A stretch of DNA of 64,000 nucleotides from Paraburkholderia tropica (lineage in GTDB: Bacteria; Pseudomonadota; Gammaproteobacteria; Burkholderiales; Burkholderiaceae). The stretch spans positions 1 to 64,000 of the forward strand of contig NZ_FNZM01000029.1 of the NCBI RefSeq assembly GCF_900109265.1. The letters run 5' to 3'. Positions 26,481-35,217 of the stretch are shown in pieces; within the stretch, counting starts at the first letter, position 1, and each line of letters starts with the position of its first letter. The notes beneath the pieces were generated by a model. That model had not been told where the DNA came from and ran no database searches. It worked only from the letters and a program-made list of their open reading frames with translations. The position numbers were made by a program, and so were the translations under genes.

Positions 26481-27079
26481 GCGGGCACCGAAGCGAAGTG
26501 GCCGCGAACGAACTCGCGCACGCGTGCGAAGTCGGTTGGCGCGCCCGCGGAGGGCAACGCCGTGCCGGCTTCATCGAAATGGAGGTGGCCGACCACGTCG
26601 AACCCCACCGCGCCGAAGACGTGCACGTCCTGGAGCATCTGCATCGCCTGCCAGCGGCCCTTGTCGACGAACGAAGCCAGCGGCGAGCCGGAGACCGTCA
26701 CCCGCGCCGCCTGTCGCCCCGCGAGCAAACCGCGCACGTCGCCCTGTTCCACCGTGTACGCGAAACCGCGGCTGAAAACACGGTCGATGTAGCCCTTCAT
26801 CATCGCGGGCATCGCCATCCACCAAAGCGGGTAGATGACGGTCAGCACCGCCGCTTCGAGCACGTCTTCCTGCGCGGACAGCACGTCGACCGTCCGGATG
26901 TGCGCGGCCGTTCCGTCGATCAGCTCCGCCGCCGACAGCACGGGATCGAAGCCCATCCGGTACAGGTCGTGAACGCGCACGTCATGCCCCAGCCGCACCA
27001 GTTCGCCGACATACGTCCGCATCAGGCGCATGGTGAGACTGTCTTCGACCGGATGCGCGGCCACGATCAGGTGTTGCAT
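26477..27079 (-). CDS. NAD(P)H-dependent oxidoreductase (flavodoxin-like, NQO1 family)
   Basis: 200 residues of the flavodoxin_2 fold: MQHLIVAAHPVEDSLTM (FMN phosphate loop), VLTVIYPLWWMAMPAMMKGYIDRVFSRGFAY, the classical NQO/MdaB motif. It would reduce quinones or electrophiles with two electrons. Start at 27079 has AGGAG at eight bases; an earlier ATG at 27130 has none. First gene of the operon with the LOG-family gene; an FNR box lies 87 bases upstream. Confidence 0.9.
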   Translation of the reverse strand: MQHLIVAAHPVEDSLTMRLMRTYVGELVRLGHDVRVHDLYRMGFDPVLSAAELIDGTAAHIRTVDVLSAQEDVLEAAVLTVIYPLWWMAMPAMMKGYIDRVFSRGFAYTVEQGDVRGLLAGRQAARVTVSGSPLASFVDKGRWQAMQMLQDVHVFGAVGFDVVGHLHFDEAGTALPSAGAPTDFARVREFVRGHFASVPA

Positions 27080-27165
27080 GGCATGGGCTCCTTCACATTG
27101 AGGATGATGCGCGGCATCGTCGCTGCACACGCAGATTCATCGTGCGCCTCGCCGCCGACCTCGAA

Positions 27166-27179
27166 TTGACACATATCAA
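27166..27179. promoter_or_regulatory. FNR box (TTGAC-ACAT-ATCAA)
   Basis: Perfect TTGAY-N4-RTCAA site, 87 bases upstream of the minus-strand oxidoreductase/LOG operon. Confidence 0.75.
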
Positions 27180-27253
27180 GGATGCGAAAAGCACACAGGA
27201 CGCGTCGATGTTTGCGGCGTACCTCGCCGCGCGCTCGGAGCGCGCAGTCCTGA

Positions 27254-27267
27254 TTGACCTGAGTCAA
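27254..27267. promoter_or_regulatory. FNR box (TTGAC-CTGA-GTCAA)
   Basis: Perfect site with arms extended to GATTGAC/GTCAATC, on the plus-strand side of the divergent region, upstream of the nitroreductase gene. Class II spacing would put the transcript start near 27302. Confidence 0.72.
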
Positions 27268-27431
27268 TCGCGCCCCCGTTCCGCGCGCCGAGACTGAAAC
27301 GGCAGACGGATGCCATGGCACGCGCACTCGCTCAAGGCATCGCGCATTTGCAGCGCGCCGCCATCGGCGTCATCCCTGTGCGTCGACGCGCAATCCGGCT
27401 CGACCGCCACGCCAGCGACTGGAGCAATCTC

Positions 27432-28079
27432 ATGACCCCTGTTCAACGCATCGAGTACGAACCCGCGCCGCAATTGCCGCCCGCTCGCGCGAGCGGCGAG
27501 GCGCCCGTCTTCATCGACCTGCCGCGCCCGCGGCACGACGCCGGCGCACCGCTCCTGAGCGCGCTTGCGCGGCGCAGAAGCACCCGCGACTACGCGGATA
27601 CGCCCATTGCGCTCGACACGCTCGGCGAACTGCTCTGGGCGGCGAACGGCATCAATCGCGCCGAAACCGACGGCCATACCGCACCGTCCGCGCAGGCTTT
27701 CAACGAGATCGACATCTATGTCGCGTTGCCTCACGGCGTGTACCGCTACGAGCCGGAATTCGACCGGCTGGCGCTCAAGCATGCCGTCGATGCGCGCAAC
27801 ATGACGGGCTATCAGGACTTCGTGGGCAAGGCGCCGCTCGATCTCGTCTACGTGCTGCGCGCTTCCCAGGTGCTCTCGACGCCGCGCCAGCAGCGCGAAC
27901 TGTTCGCGGGCATCGCCGCCGGCGCGATTTGCCAGAACGTCTCGCTCTACTGCGCCTCCGAGGGGCTCGCCACCGTGGTGCGCGGCTGGATCAACCACCG
28001 GCTGCTTGCCGATGTGCTGCGGTTGAACGAAGACGAATTGCCGATCCTCGCGCAGACCGTCGGCAAACCGGCTGCGTGA
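27432..28079 (+). CDS. Nitroreductase-family protein (SagB/ThcOx type)
   Basis: 215 residues with FMN-binding elements of the nitroreductase fold: ALARRRSTRDYADTPIALDTLGELLWAANGINR near the N-terminus and AAGAICQNVSLYCASEGLATVVRGWI in the C-terminal half. I start at 27432 (GGAG at seven bases); an ATG at 27315 would add 39 residues of unlike composition. Expected to be a cytosolic FMN oxidoreductase acting on quinones or nitro compounds; actual substrate unknown. Preceded by an FNR box. Confidence 0.9.
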   Translation: MTPVQRIEYEPAPQLPPARASGEAPVFIDLPRPRHDAGAPLLSALARRRSTRDYADTPIALDTLGELLWAANGINRAETDGHTAPSAQAFNEIDIYVALPHGVYRYEPEFDRLALKHAVDARNMTGYQDFVGKAPLDLVYVLRASQVLSTPRQQRELFAGIAAGAICQNVSLYCASEGLATVVRGWINHRLLADVLRLNEDELPILAQTVGKPAA

Positions 28080-28231
28080 TCGCTCGCAAGCCTGGGACGC
28101 GCGGTTGACCGCGGTTGACAGAACCGCGCCCCTGCATCGCGGGACGATCCCGACCGGTGCGCGAGCGGCGCGCGTGAACTTCGTGAGCCAATCAGCCGCC
28201 GCGCACCGCACTCGCCGCACTCGCCGCACAC

Positions 28232-28681
28232 TCAGTAAAGGCCCCGGACGAGCAGCACCGGGCAGTCTGCCTCGCGCACGAACGCCTCCGCGACACTGCC
28301 GAGGAACGCGCGGCTCACGCCGCGGCGGCCGTGCGTGCCGAGGACGGCCAGTTGCGCGTCCACACGCACGGCGCAGCGGATCAGGCACGACGCCACGCTG
28401 TCCGTCACCCCTTCCACTTCCAGCAATAACGTCTCGCACGCCACCCCGGCCGCCGTCGCCCTCGCGCACGCGACGTCCAGCAGCCGCTTCGCTTCTTCCC
28501 GGTATGCGTCGACGAGATCCGCCGGCACATAGGTCAGCCCCATGCCAAGCGGCGCGATCACATCGATGACATGCGCCACGTAAAGTTTCGCGTGAGCCAG
28601 TTGAGCGAGGCGCAGCGCTTCGTCAAGCGCTTGCAGCGAGGTTTCGCTGCCGTCGAACGCCATCAGGATTTTCTCGTACAT
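28232..28681 (-). CDS. Universal stress protein, single domain
   Basis: 149-residue UspA-fold protein: MYEKILMAFDGSETSLQALDEALRLA at the start and LGTHGRRGVSRAFLGSVAEAFVREADCPVLLV at the end, a complete G-x2-G-x9-G-S nucleotide-binding loop, so ATP-binding is expected. Divergent to the exported protein/MgtC operon, sharing the FNR box at 28759-28772, 78 bases from its start. Confidence 0.93.
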   Translation of the reverse strand: MYEKILMAFDGSETSLQALDEALRLAQLAHAKLYVAHVIDVIAPLGMGLTYVPADLVDAYREEAKRLLDVACARATAAGVACETLLLEVEGVTDSVASCLIRCAVRVDAQLAVLGTHGRRGVSRAFLGSVAEAFVREADCPVLLVRGLY

Positions 28682-28758
28682 GGTCTGCTCCTCCCCGGGA
28701 CGCCCCGTTACGTAACGTCTTGCCTGAACCCATCTTCGGATTCGCCGACGTCACGCAA

Positions 28759-28772
28759 TTGATTTACATCAA
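28759..28772. promoter_or_regulatory. FNR box (TTGAT-TTAC-ATCAA)
   Basis: Exact E. coli-type consensus TTGAT-N4-ATCAA, the best site in the window, between the USP (minus) and exported protein (plus) genes. Closer to the USP start. Confidence 0.8.
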
Positions 28773-28803
28773 TGGAAAAACGCGGTTGCGACACGGCGAA
28801 AGT

Positions 28804-28817
28804 TTGACCTGCGTCAG
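28804..28817. promoter_or_regulatory. FNR-like box with one mismatch (TTGAC-CTGC-GTCAG)
   Basis: One deviation in the last base. It lies 69 bases upstream of the plus-strand start at 28886 and could serve that gene while the 28759 site serves the USP. Confidence 0.5.
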
Positions 28818-28885
28818 GCGTGGCGTCCCGTCCCGAGCGATCCTTGGCTCACCACCCAGCCGATTGCCGATGCGAGGAGAAGGCC

Positions 28886-29377
28886 ATGAAACGCATCCAT
28901 GAAATCACGCTTGCCGTCGCGCTGATGTCGGCGCTAGCGCCCGGCTTCAGTTCTGGCGCCGCGGACATCGCCGACGCCGATACGAACGCCACGGCGACGC
29001 GGTCCATGCAGAACGGCATGGCCTATATCACCGGGGGCGTCGGCATCGACGAAGCCGACGCGCTGCGCAGCGTGGCGCATCAGTACAGCTTGCGGCTCAC
29101 ATTCCTGGCGCAGGGCGGCCAGTTCCTGTCGGACGTGGATGTCGAGATCGTCGGGCCCTCGGGGGCGTCGGTCTTCAGGACGCGTACGCTCGGCCCCTAC
29201 CTTTACGTGGCGCTGCCGCCCGGACGCTATCAGGTCGCCGCCTACGCGGCGGGAACGAAACAGGTGCGCGTCGTGGTCGTGAACAGGCGCCAGGGCACGA
29301 ATGTGCAATTCGCCTTTGTGCCGGCCGTGCGCCACGCCGTCGCGCCTTGCTGCCCGACGCCGCCCACGATCCGATGA
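28886..29377 (+). CDS. Exported protein of unknown function
   Basis: 163 residues. A Sec signal peptide (MKRIHEITLAVALMSALAPGFSSGAA) is followed by a region that looks like a carboxypeptidase-regulatory or transthyretin-like beta-sandwich: YSLRLTFLAQGGQFLSDVDVEIVGPSGASVFR, LGPYLYVALPPGRYQVAAYAAG. The end PCCPTPP has a Cys pair. Start at 28886 with GGAG/AAGG upstream. I do not recognise a named family. Likely periplasmic; first gene of a unit with the MgtC-like gene 70 bases downstream. Confidence 0.82.
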   Translation: MKRIHEITLAVALMSALAPGFSSGAADIADADTNATATRSMQNGMAYITGGVGIDEADALRSVAHQYSLRLTFLAQGGQFLSDVDVEIVGPSGASVFRTRTLGPYLYVALPPGRYQVAAYAAGTKQVRVVVVNRRQGTNVQFAFVPAVRHAVAPCCPTPPTIR

Positions 29378-29447
29378 CGCCCTTGCGCGTCCCGTTCGCC
29401 GCACCACGCAGGCGCTCGCATCAATCACCCGGCCGGAACACCGCACC

Positions 29448-30689
29448 ATGCTGCCCATCAGTGACGAGTACATGCCGTTTGCCGTCGCGCTGGGCGTGGG
29501 GCTGCTGGTCGGCGCGGAACGCGAGCGGCGCAAGGGGGAAGGCGTGGCCCGCGCCGCCGCCGGCATCCGCACCTTCACCATCACGGCCCTGCTCGGCACG
29601 ATCGCCATGCGCGTGGGCGGCGCGATCCTGGCCGCCACGCTGGTCCTCGCGCTCACCGCGCTGGCCACCGCCGCCTATCTGCGGCCGCACGACGACCGGG
29701 GGCTGACCACCGAAACGGCGCTGATCGCCACACTGCTGATGGGCGCGCTGGCCGTCATCGACGCACCGCTCGCCGCCGCGCTGGGCGTGGCGCTCACGAT
29801 CGTGCTCGCGGCGCGCGCGCCGCTGCACCGCTTCGTCGTGGCGCGTCTCGATCGCAAAGAAGTGGTCGATCTGCTGACGCTGGCGGCGTCCGCATTGATC
29901 ATCCTGCCGATGCTGCCCGACCGGCCCGTCGACCCGCTCGGCGCGCTCAATCTTCAGACGGTCTGGCGCTTCGCCGTCCTCGTCATGGCGATCAGCGCGC
30001 TGGGGCACCTGGCACAACTGATGTTTGGCGCGCGCGTCGGCCTGCCGTTCGCGGGCCTGCTCGGCGGCTTCGTTTCCAGCATCGCGACCATCACCACGAT
30101 GGGCCGCCGCGCCGCGCTGTCGCCCGCCGACTGTCCGCAGTTCGCCGCCGCCGCCGTGCTGTCCTCGGTCGCGACGCCGGTGCAACTGGCGCTGATCGTC
30201 GGCGTCGTGCATGAACCGCTGCTGCGCCACCTCGCGCCGGCGTTCGCCGCGGGGATGCTGGGCGCGCTGGTCTGGGGTCTGCTGATCGCCTGGCGCGCGA
30301 TCCGCAAGCCGATGCAGGAAGCGCTCGTGGTGAGCCGCGCCGTGGATCTGAAGGCGGCCCTGCTGCTCGCCTCGACGCTCATGATCCTGACGCTCGGCGG
30401 CACCCTGCTCGCGCGCTGGTTCGGCGAGGCCGGCCTGTTGATCGCCGCGGTGCTGGGCGGCCTCATCGACACGCATTCCGCCGCGGCCTCGATCGCCGCG
30501 CTCAGCGCCCAGTCGCTGCTCAGCGCAGACGAGGCGGCCATGCCGATCATCGTCGCGCTCACGGCCAACTCGATCATGAAATGCGTGGTGGCCGCGATCG
30601 CAGGCCATCACGCATTCGCCTGGACGGTGGTCCCCGGCCAGGCGCTGATCCTCGTCTGTGTCTGGGGGGCGTGGTGGTTCGCCCACTGA
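29448..30689 (+). CDS. MgtC/SapB-family membrane protein with DUF4010 domain
   Basis: 413 residues and roughly 12 hydrophobic segments. N-terminal MgtC/SapB part (VALGVGLLVGAERERRKGEG, IRTFTITALLGTIAMRVGG) and C-terminal DUF4010 (AASIAALSAQSLLSADEAAMPIIVALTANSIMKCVVA). This two-part architecture is widespread in proteobacteria; function is probably membrane homeostasis or cation-related, not firmly known. The ATG at 29448 starts the homology; ribosome site is modest (CCGG..). Cotranscribed with the exported protein gene. Confidence 0.9.
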   Translation: MLPISDEYMPFAVALGVGLLVGAERERRKGEGVARAAAGIRTFTITALLGTIAMRVGGAILAATLVLALTALATAAYLRPHDDRGLTTETALIATLLMGALAVIDAPLAAALGVALTIVLAARAPLHRFVVARLDRKEVVDLLTLAASALIILPMLPDRPVDPLGALNLQTVWRFAVLVMAISALGHLAQLMFGARVGLPFAGLLGGFVSSIATITTMGRRAALSPADCPQFAAAAVLSSVATPVQLALIVGVVHEPLLRHLAPAFAAGMLGALVWGLLIAWRAIRKPMQEALVVSRAVDLKAALLLASTLMILTLGGTLLARWFGEAGLLIAAVLGGLIDTHSAAASIAALSAQSLLSADEAAMPIIVALTANSIMKCVVAAIAGHHAFAWTVVPGQALILVCVWGAWWFAH

Positions 30690-30709
30690 ATGCCGACGCA
30701 AACTATGAC

Positions 30710-30723
30710 TTGATGTACGTCAA
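30710..30723. promoter_or_regulatory. FNR box (TTGAT-GTAC-GTCAA)
   Basis: Perfect TTGAY-N4-RTCAA site flanked by AC/GT, 85 bases before the USP at 30808. Confidence 0.77.
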
Positions 30724-30807
30724 GTCTTCACCCGCATCCGGCGACAACATGGCCACCAGGCACGCGCGCCACGCCACGCCACGCCATTTTCCCCAGCGGA
30801 GGCCGCC

Positions 30808-31650
30808 ATGCAGTACAAGACCGTGCTCGCCTATCTCGCCCCGGACGACCGCGCAACAGCAAGACTGGATTTCGCGCTGACGCTCGCGGGACGGTTCGAC
30901 GCTCACCTCATCGGCCTGTATTCGCCGTTCGCGCCGGACGTGCGCGCCTGCTTCACGGTCGCGGGCAGCGCCCCGTACTACAGCGAATACTGCGACGCGC
31001 TGCGGGGCCAGCAGTCGGCGTCCGAAGCGGCTTTCCATCACGCCTTGAGGCGCGTGGGCATGGACGGCGAGTGGATCGCGTTCGACTTCCATGCCGAACA
31101 GCCGATCGTGCGCCGCAGCCGCCACGCCGATTTGCTCGTCGCCGGCCAGACCACTCCCGACGACGACAACGCCTCCCTGCGCAGACGCTTTCTCGAACAG
31201 GTCGTCATGACGTCCGGCCGGCCGGTGCTCGTCTTGCCTTACGCGGGCGCGCTGCGCGCCACGTGCGAAACGATCGTGATTGCGTGGGACGGCAGCCGCG
31301 AAGCGGCGCGCGCGGTGCACGACGCCATGCCGCTGCTGGAAACCGCAAAACGCGTGACGGTGTTGCATATCGCGACGCCGAATTCGTCCCGCACGGCGAA
31401 GCCCGGCCCCGCGATTGCCGACATCGATCTGATGCTGGCAAGACACGCGGTCAATGTGGACTTCGCGCAAGACTTCAGCGACTCGGACGAAACCGCGGGC
31501 GAGACCTTGATTTCGTGGGTCGCGAAGAACGACTGCGACTTCATCGTGGCGGGCGCCTACGGTCATCCGCAATGGCGCGAGCGCCTGCTCGGCGGCGTCA
31601 CGCTCGCCCTGCTCGAGTCGGCCACCGTTCCGGTGCTGCTTTCGCATTGA
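30808..31650 (+). CDS. Universal stress protein, tandem domain
   Basis: 280 residues, two USP domains. The first half (KTVLAYLAPDDRATARLDFALTLAGRFDAHLIGLY) lacks the nucleotide loop; the second ends in AGAYGHPQWRERLLGGVTLALLESATVPVLLSH, where the usual G-S/T is G-G. This variant is shared with the USPs at 32320, 33187 and 44429 and may alter or abolish ATP binding. Controlled by its own FNR box. Monocistronic as judged by the following promoter. Confidence 0.92.
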   Translation: MQYKTVLAYLAPDDRATARLDFALTLAGRFDAHLIGLYSPFAPDVRACFTVAGSAPYYSEYCDALRGQQSASEAAFHHALRRVGMDGEWIAFDFHAEQPIVRRSRHADLLVAGQTTPDDDNASLRRRFLEQVVMTSGRPVLVLPYAGALRATCETIVIAWDGSREAARAVHDAMPLLETAKRVTVLHIATPNSSRTAKPGPAIADIDLMLARHAVNVDFAQDFSDSDETAGETLISWVAKNDCDFIVAGAYGHPQWRERLLGGVTLALLESATVPVLLSH

Positions 31651-31701
31651 GGAGCCGTGGAGGCACGCGTCACGCGCGGGCGCCGATCGGATGCGCAAGG
31701 C

Positions 31702-31740
31702 CTGTAGGACAATGCCTACAGCCTCAAATCGCGACCTACA
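31702..31740. promoter_or_regulatory. TGTAGG-N6-CCTACA palindrome plus extra half-site
   Basis: CTGTAGG (31702-31708) and CCTACAG (31715-31721) form a perfect seven-base inverted repeat; a further CCTACA lies at 31735-31740, 20 bases (two helical turns) from the first. An equivalent site at 40412 precedes the receiver/FNR operon. At both, a TACTGG follows at identical distance (31786-31791 here). Confidence 0.6.
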
Positions 31741-31837
31741 CCACTTTCAGCGCCCGCTCATTGGAGCGCCGCGCCGCGCTGACCATACTGGAGACGTAGC
31801 GAACCGGCTCGAAAAGCCCGCCTCCCGGAGCATCGTC

Positions 31838-32059
31838 ATGCAAACCGCGAACCACCCTGCGCTGTCCTCCGTTCCGCTCGCCACGGCGACTGCCCCCGAC
31901 GACGCCGAATCCCTGCTCTCGCTCGCGCGCGCCGCCGGCATGCTGGTCACGCTGGACGGCCAGATCGGCCGCGAAAAATACCAGAGCATCGCGGGTTCGC
32001 TGGGCGCGTTCCAGCGTTTTGCCGCTGCGCTGCGCGCGGCGCTCAGCGCGGCGAATTGA
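31838..32059 (+). CDS. Small conserved-looking protein of unknown function
   Basis: 73 residues from ATG 31838, preceded by CCCGGAG at seven bases. The protein (MQTANHPALSSVPLATATAP, then DDAESLLSLARAAGMLVTL, DGQIGREKYQSIAGSLGAF) looks like a compact helical protein with ordinary codon bias. No family recognised. Its promoter carries the TGTAGG-N6-CCTACA element rather than an FNR box, so it may be a direct target of the island's response regulator. Confidence 0.6.
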   Translation: MQTANHPALSSVPLATATAPDDAESLLSLARAAGMLVTLDGQIGREKYQSIAGSLGAFQRFAAALRAALSAAN

Positions 32060-32227
32060 ATCGCGCTGGAGCAGCGCCTCGGCTTGCATCGTTCCACCGC
32101 GAACCGTCGGCGCAAGCGCGCATGGGCCGCCGTCAAACGGCTGATCCGCATCGACTGACAGGACGTGGCGCGCTGTCCGGCCGCGCAAGAATCTCGCGCG
32201 GCGTCTCTGTCGGCCACGGATCCAGGC

Positions 32228-32241
32228 TTGACTCAAATCAA
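32228..32241. promoter_or_regulatory. FNR box (TTGAC-TCAA-ATCAA)
   Basis: Perfect site 79 bases upstream of the USP-USP-Acg operon start at 32320; identical in sequence to the box before the cytochrome gene. Confidence 0.76.
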
Positions 32242-32319
32242 TTCCAATCCGACGTCCGCGCCTAGACTGAGCCGCACGAGACACCGCTTCGGTGTGCCCT
32301 TCACCGCGGAGCGCCCAAC

Positions 32320-33150
32320 ATGGAGTACCGCAACATTCTGGTTCACCTTGACGAAAGCGAGAGCGCCCGCAAGCGCCTCGACGTCGCGCTGCGCGTCGCA
32401 CAGCGTCACCGCGCCCACGTAAGCGCGCTTTTCGCGCCGACCGTGCAGGAGCACGACGTGGCGTATGCATTCGTTCTGAACGCCGAATACTGGTCGCAGT
32501 GCCAGCATGAACACGAGGCGTGCCGCCGCGCGCTCGAACATCACTTCTTCGGCAGCCTCGCCGAAGCCGGACTCAAGGGCAACTGGCGCACGGCCACGCA
32601 CGCACAGCACGAGCTGCTGATGCGCGCCCGCTTCGCCGATCTGATCGTGCTCGGCCAAAGCGGCCCCGACGACCCCTACGCGTCGCTCGCCAACCGGCTG
32701 CAGGCGCGCGTGACATTGAGCGCCGGTCGACCGGTCCTGTGGGTCCCGCACGAAGGCGGCTTTCCCACCGTGGGCGAGCGCGTGATGGTCGCATGGAACG
32801 CGGATCAACCGGCCACGCGCGCGCTGTTCGATGCGCTGCCGTTCATGCGCCTCGCGGAGCACACCGAACTCGTGACCTTCACGCTCGCGCGCAAGGAAAA
32901 AGACCGCATTCCGGGTGCCGACATCGGGCTGGTGCTCGCGCGTCACGGGCTGGATGTGCAGGTCACGGAACTGCATCCGCCGCCGACCATCACGGTCGGC
33001 GACGCCCTGCTCGCACGCGCCGGCAAGACCGGCTGCGATCTGATCGTGATGGGCGCCTACGGCCATGCGCGCTGGAAAGAGCTGCTGCTCGGCGGCGTGA
33101 CGCAGACGGTGCTCGGCTCGATGCCGGTACCGGTGCTGATGTCGCACTGA
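32320..33150 (+). CDS. Universal stress protein, tandem domain
   Basis: 276 residues with two USP-like halves; MEYRNILVHLDESESARKRLDVALRVAQRHRAHVSALF at the start, MGAYGHARWKELLLGGVTQTVLGSMPVPVLMSH at the end (G-G at the usual G-S/T position). First of three genes (two USPs and an Acg-like protein) separated by 36 and 60 bases and served by one FNR box. A long minus-strand frame across these genes is a GC-bias shadow. Confidence 0.92.
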   Translation: MEYRNILVHLDESESARKRLDVALRVAQRHRAHVSALFAPTVQEHDVAYAFVLNAEYWSQCQHEHEACRRALEHHFFGSLAEAGLKGNWRTATHAQHELLMRARFADLIVLGQSGPDDPYASLANRLQARVTLSAGRPVLWVPHEGGFPTVGERVMVAWNADQPATRALFDALPFMRLAEHTELVTFTLARKEKDRIPGADIGLVLARHGLDVQVTELHPPPTITVGDALLARAGKTGCDLIVMGAYGHARWKELLLGGVTQTVLGSMPVPVLMSH

Positions 33151-33186
33151 GCGCGCGAGGCGCGCATCACCTCCAGGAAAAACGTC

Positions 33187-33999
33187 ATGTGCTACAAGAC
33201 TCTGCTCGTCCACCTCGACGATTCGCCGCGATGCGAGGCCCGCCAGGCCTATGCGCTCGATCTGGCGGAGCGCTTCGACGCGCATCTCATCGGGCTGTAT
33301 CTGCCGATGCCGCATGCGCGCGCGCCGGCGGCGCGCAACGGGTCCGTGCCCGAGCATCGCCGTGAGCACACGCACGCGCAGTTCCTCGAAGCGGGCGCGC
33401 GGGCGGGCCGGATGGTCGAATGGCGCGCGCTGCAGCCGGGCGACACGCCGTCCGCGACGCTGCACGCGCGTCACGCCGACCTGCTCGTGCTCGGACAGGG
33501 CGAGCACGGCAACGCCGCGTTCGACCCGACCAGCGGCCTCGTCGTGGACCTCCTGATGACGGCCGCGAGACCCGCCGTCGTGATCCCGCATGCCGGCAGC
33601 TTTCCGACGCTCGCTCGCAACATCCTGATCGCCTGGGACGGCAGCCGCGCCGCGGCGCGCGCCGCGTCCGACGCCTTGCCGCTTTTGCAGCGCGCCGATT
33701 GCGTATCGATCGAAATGATCGCGGCGCGGCCCGGCACCGCGCGCGTACGCGCGGCAACGGAAGCGGAAGATGCCGCCGCATGGCTGGACCTGCACGACGT
33801 CGGCGCGTCGTTTCACGAATGCGCGCGCGAACCGGGCGTCAAGACCGCTGCGACGCTGCTGGACCGCGCGAGTGCGCTGCACGCCGACATGATCGTGGCC
33901 GGTGCTTACGCGCACGCGCGCAACTTCGAGCGCGTACTGGGCGGCGTGACGCACAACCTGCTCGAAACCATGACGATTCCGCTGCTGATGTCGCACTGA
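33187..33999 (+). CDS. Universal stress protein, tandem domain (divergent loop)
   Basis: 270 residues. MCYKTLLVHLDDSPRCEARQAYALDLAERFDAHLIGLYLPMP at the start and AGAYAHARNFERVLGGVTHNLLETMTIPLLMSH at the end. The second glycine of the nucleotide loop is Ala and the final position is Gly, so ATP binding is doubtful. Ribosome site CAGGAAAAACGTC. Second gene of the USP-USP-Acg operon. Confidence 0.92.
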   Translation: MCYKTLLVHLDDSPRCEARQAYALDLAERFDAHLIGLYLPMPHARAPAARNGSVPEHRREHTHAQFLEAGARAGRMVEWRALQPGDTPSATLHARHADLLVLGQGEHGNAAFDPTSGLVVDLLMTAARPAVVIPHAGSFPTLARNILIAWDGSRAAARAASDALPLLQRADCVSIEMIAARPGTARVRAATEAEDAAAWLDLHDVGASFHECAREPGVKTAATLLDRASALHADMIVAGAYAHARNFERVLGGVTHNLLETMTIPLLMSH

Positions 34000-34059
34000 T
34001 ATGCAATCGCACGGCGGCGCGCCCAACACGCCGACGTGCCTGCCCGACGGGAGTCCACC

Positions 34060-35097
34060 ATGCAAAACCCTCCAGCCGCAGTCGATTCCGCCCATCCGCC
34101 CTGCAACGGCGCCGCCGACGTCACGCACGAGTTCGCGCTGCGCTTCGCCGTGCGTCATGCGACGCTCGCGCCGTCGAGCCACAACAGCCAGCCGTGGCGC
34201 TTCGTCTCCGGCGCGGACCGCGTGATGCTCTGCGCGGACAGACTGCGGGCGCTGCCCGTCGTGGACCCTTACGACCGGGAACTCGTCATCAGTTGCGGTG
34301 CGGCGCTCTTCAATCTTCGCGTGGCGATCGCGAGCCTCGGCATGGGATACGCGATCACCCTCTTTCCGTCGAGCACCGATCCCGATCTGCTGGCCGAAAT
34401 CCGCCTGCTGCGTGAGCGCGTCACCGCGCCGGAACTGTCGACGCTGCTGAACGCGATTCCCGAGCGAGTGACCACGCGTCATCCTTTCTCTGCCGATCCC
34501 GTCGACGCCATGATCGAGCAGCACCTGATGGACGCCGCGCGCGCGGAAGGCGTCGAGGTTGCGTGCGTGAGCGCCGCCGCGCCCCGCAACGCGGTCGCCG
34601 ACCTCGTCGCCGAAGCCGACCAGCAGCAATTCGCCGATCCGCGCTTCAGGCGCGAACTCGCGAAGTGGATCCACCCGCGCCACACCAACGACGGGATGCC
34701 GGTCTATGCAGCCGGACTCGGCGCGCTGCTCGATTTCGCCAGGCCGCTCGTGACATCCGCGATTCGAACCTTCGACCTCGGCGGCGGCGTGGCCGCCACG
34801 CATCGCGAACTTGCGGCGGGCTCGCCGCTGCTGCTGTGCATCGCAACCGGCGTCGACGATGCGCAGGCCTGGCTCGCCGCCGGTCAGGCGCTCGAACGGG
34901 TCCTGTTGCTGACGACCGTGCATGGCCTGTGCGTTTCCTACCTGAACCAGCCGATCGAGATCGCAACGTTACGCTCCCGCCTCGCCGTGCTGATGGGGCT
35001 TCAGAGGACGGACTTTCCGCAGCTTCTGTTGCGGATCGGGCGCGGCACGCCCGACGCGGCGTCGCCACGGCGCCCGCTCGAAGACGTGATGTCCTGA
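34060..35097 (+). CDS. Acg-like nitroreductase-fold protein
   Basis: 345 residues with a duplicated nitroreductase fold. ALRFAVRHATLAPSSHNSQPWRF is the classical FMN/substrate-loop motif, and LLCIATGVDDAQAWLAAGQALERVLLLTTVHGLCVSYLNQPIE is the C-terminal equivalent. It resembles the Acg group, dormancy-induced in mycobacteria, which may sequester flavin. ATG 34060 has GGGAG upstream. Last gene of the operon with two USPs. Enzymatic activity is unproven in this group. Confidence 0.88.
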   Translation: MQNPPAAVDSAHPPCNGAADVTHEFALRFAVRHATLAPSSHNSQPWRFVSGADRVMLCADRLRALPVVDPYDRELVISCGAALFNLRVAIASLGMGYAITLFPSSTDPDLLAEIRLLRERVTAPELSTLLNAIPERVTTRHPFSADPVDAMIEQHLMDAARAEGVEVACVSAAAPRNAVADLVAEADQQQFADPRFRRELAKWIHPRHTNDGMPVYAAGLGALLDFARPLVTSAIRTFDLGGGVAATHRELAAGSPLLLCIATGVDDAQAWLAAGQALERVLLLTTVHGLCVSYLNQPIEIATLRSRLAVLMGLQRTDFPQLLLRIGRGTPDAASPRRPLEDVMS

Positions 35098-35217
35098 GCG
35101 CCGTCTTTGCCGCGCGCGCAGGAGCGATGCGCGACTCGCGGCGGCAAAGACACAAGCAGGACACAACCGAGACACAAGCAGGACGCGACCGCGCAAAGCC
35201 GGCAGCCGCGCTTTCTC

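Larger units (their letters stand above)
27080..27431. other. 352-bp divergent region with two FNR boxes
   Basis: Between the oxidoreductase (minus) and nitroreductase (plus) genes. It holds one perfect FNR box per direction (27166 and 27254). A frame in phase with the nitroreductase is open from 27315 but lacks a ribosome site. Confidence 0.6.

Noticed and set aside
32233..34923. An 896-residue minus-strand open frame across two USP genes and the Acg-like gene
   Set aside because: Shadow of three convincing plus-strand genes; no domain is recognisable.
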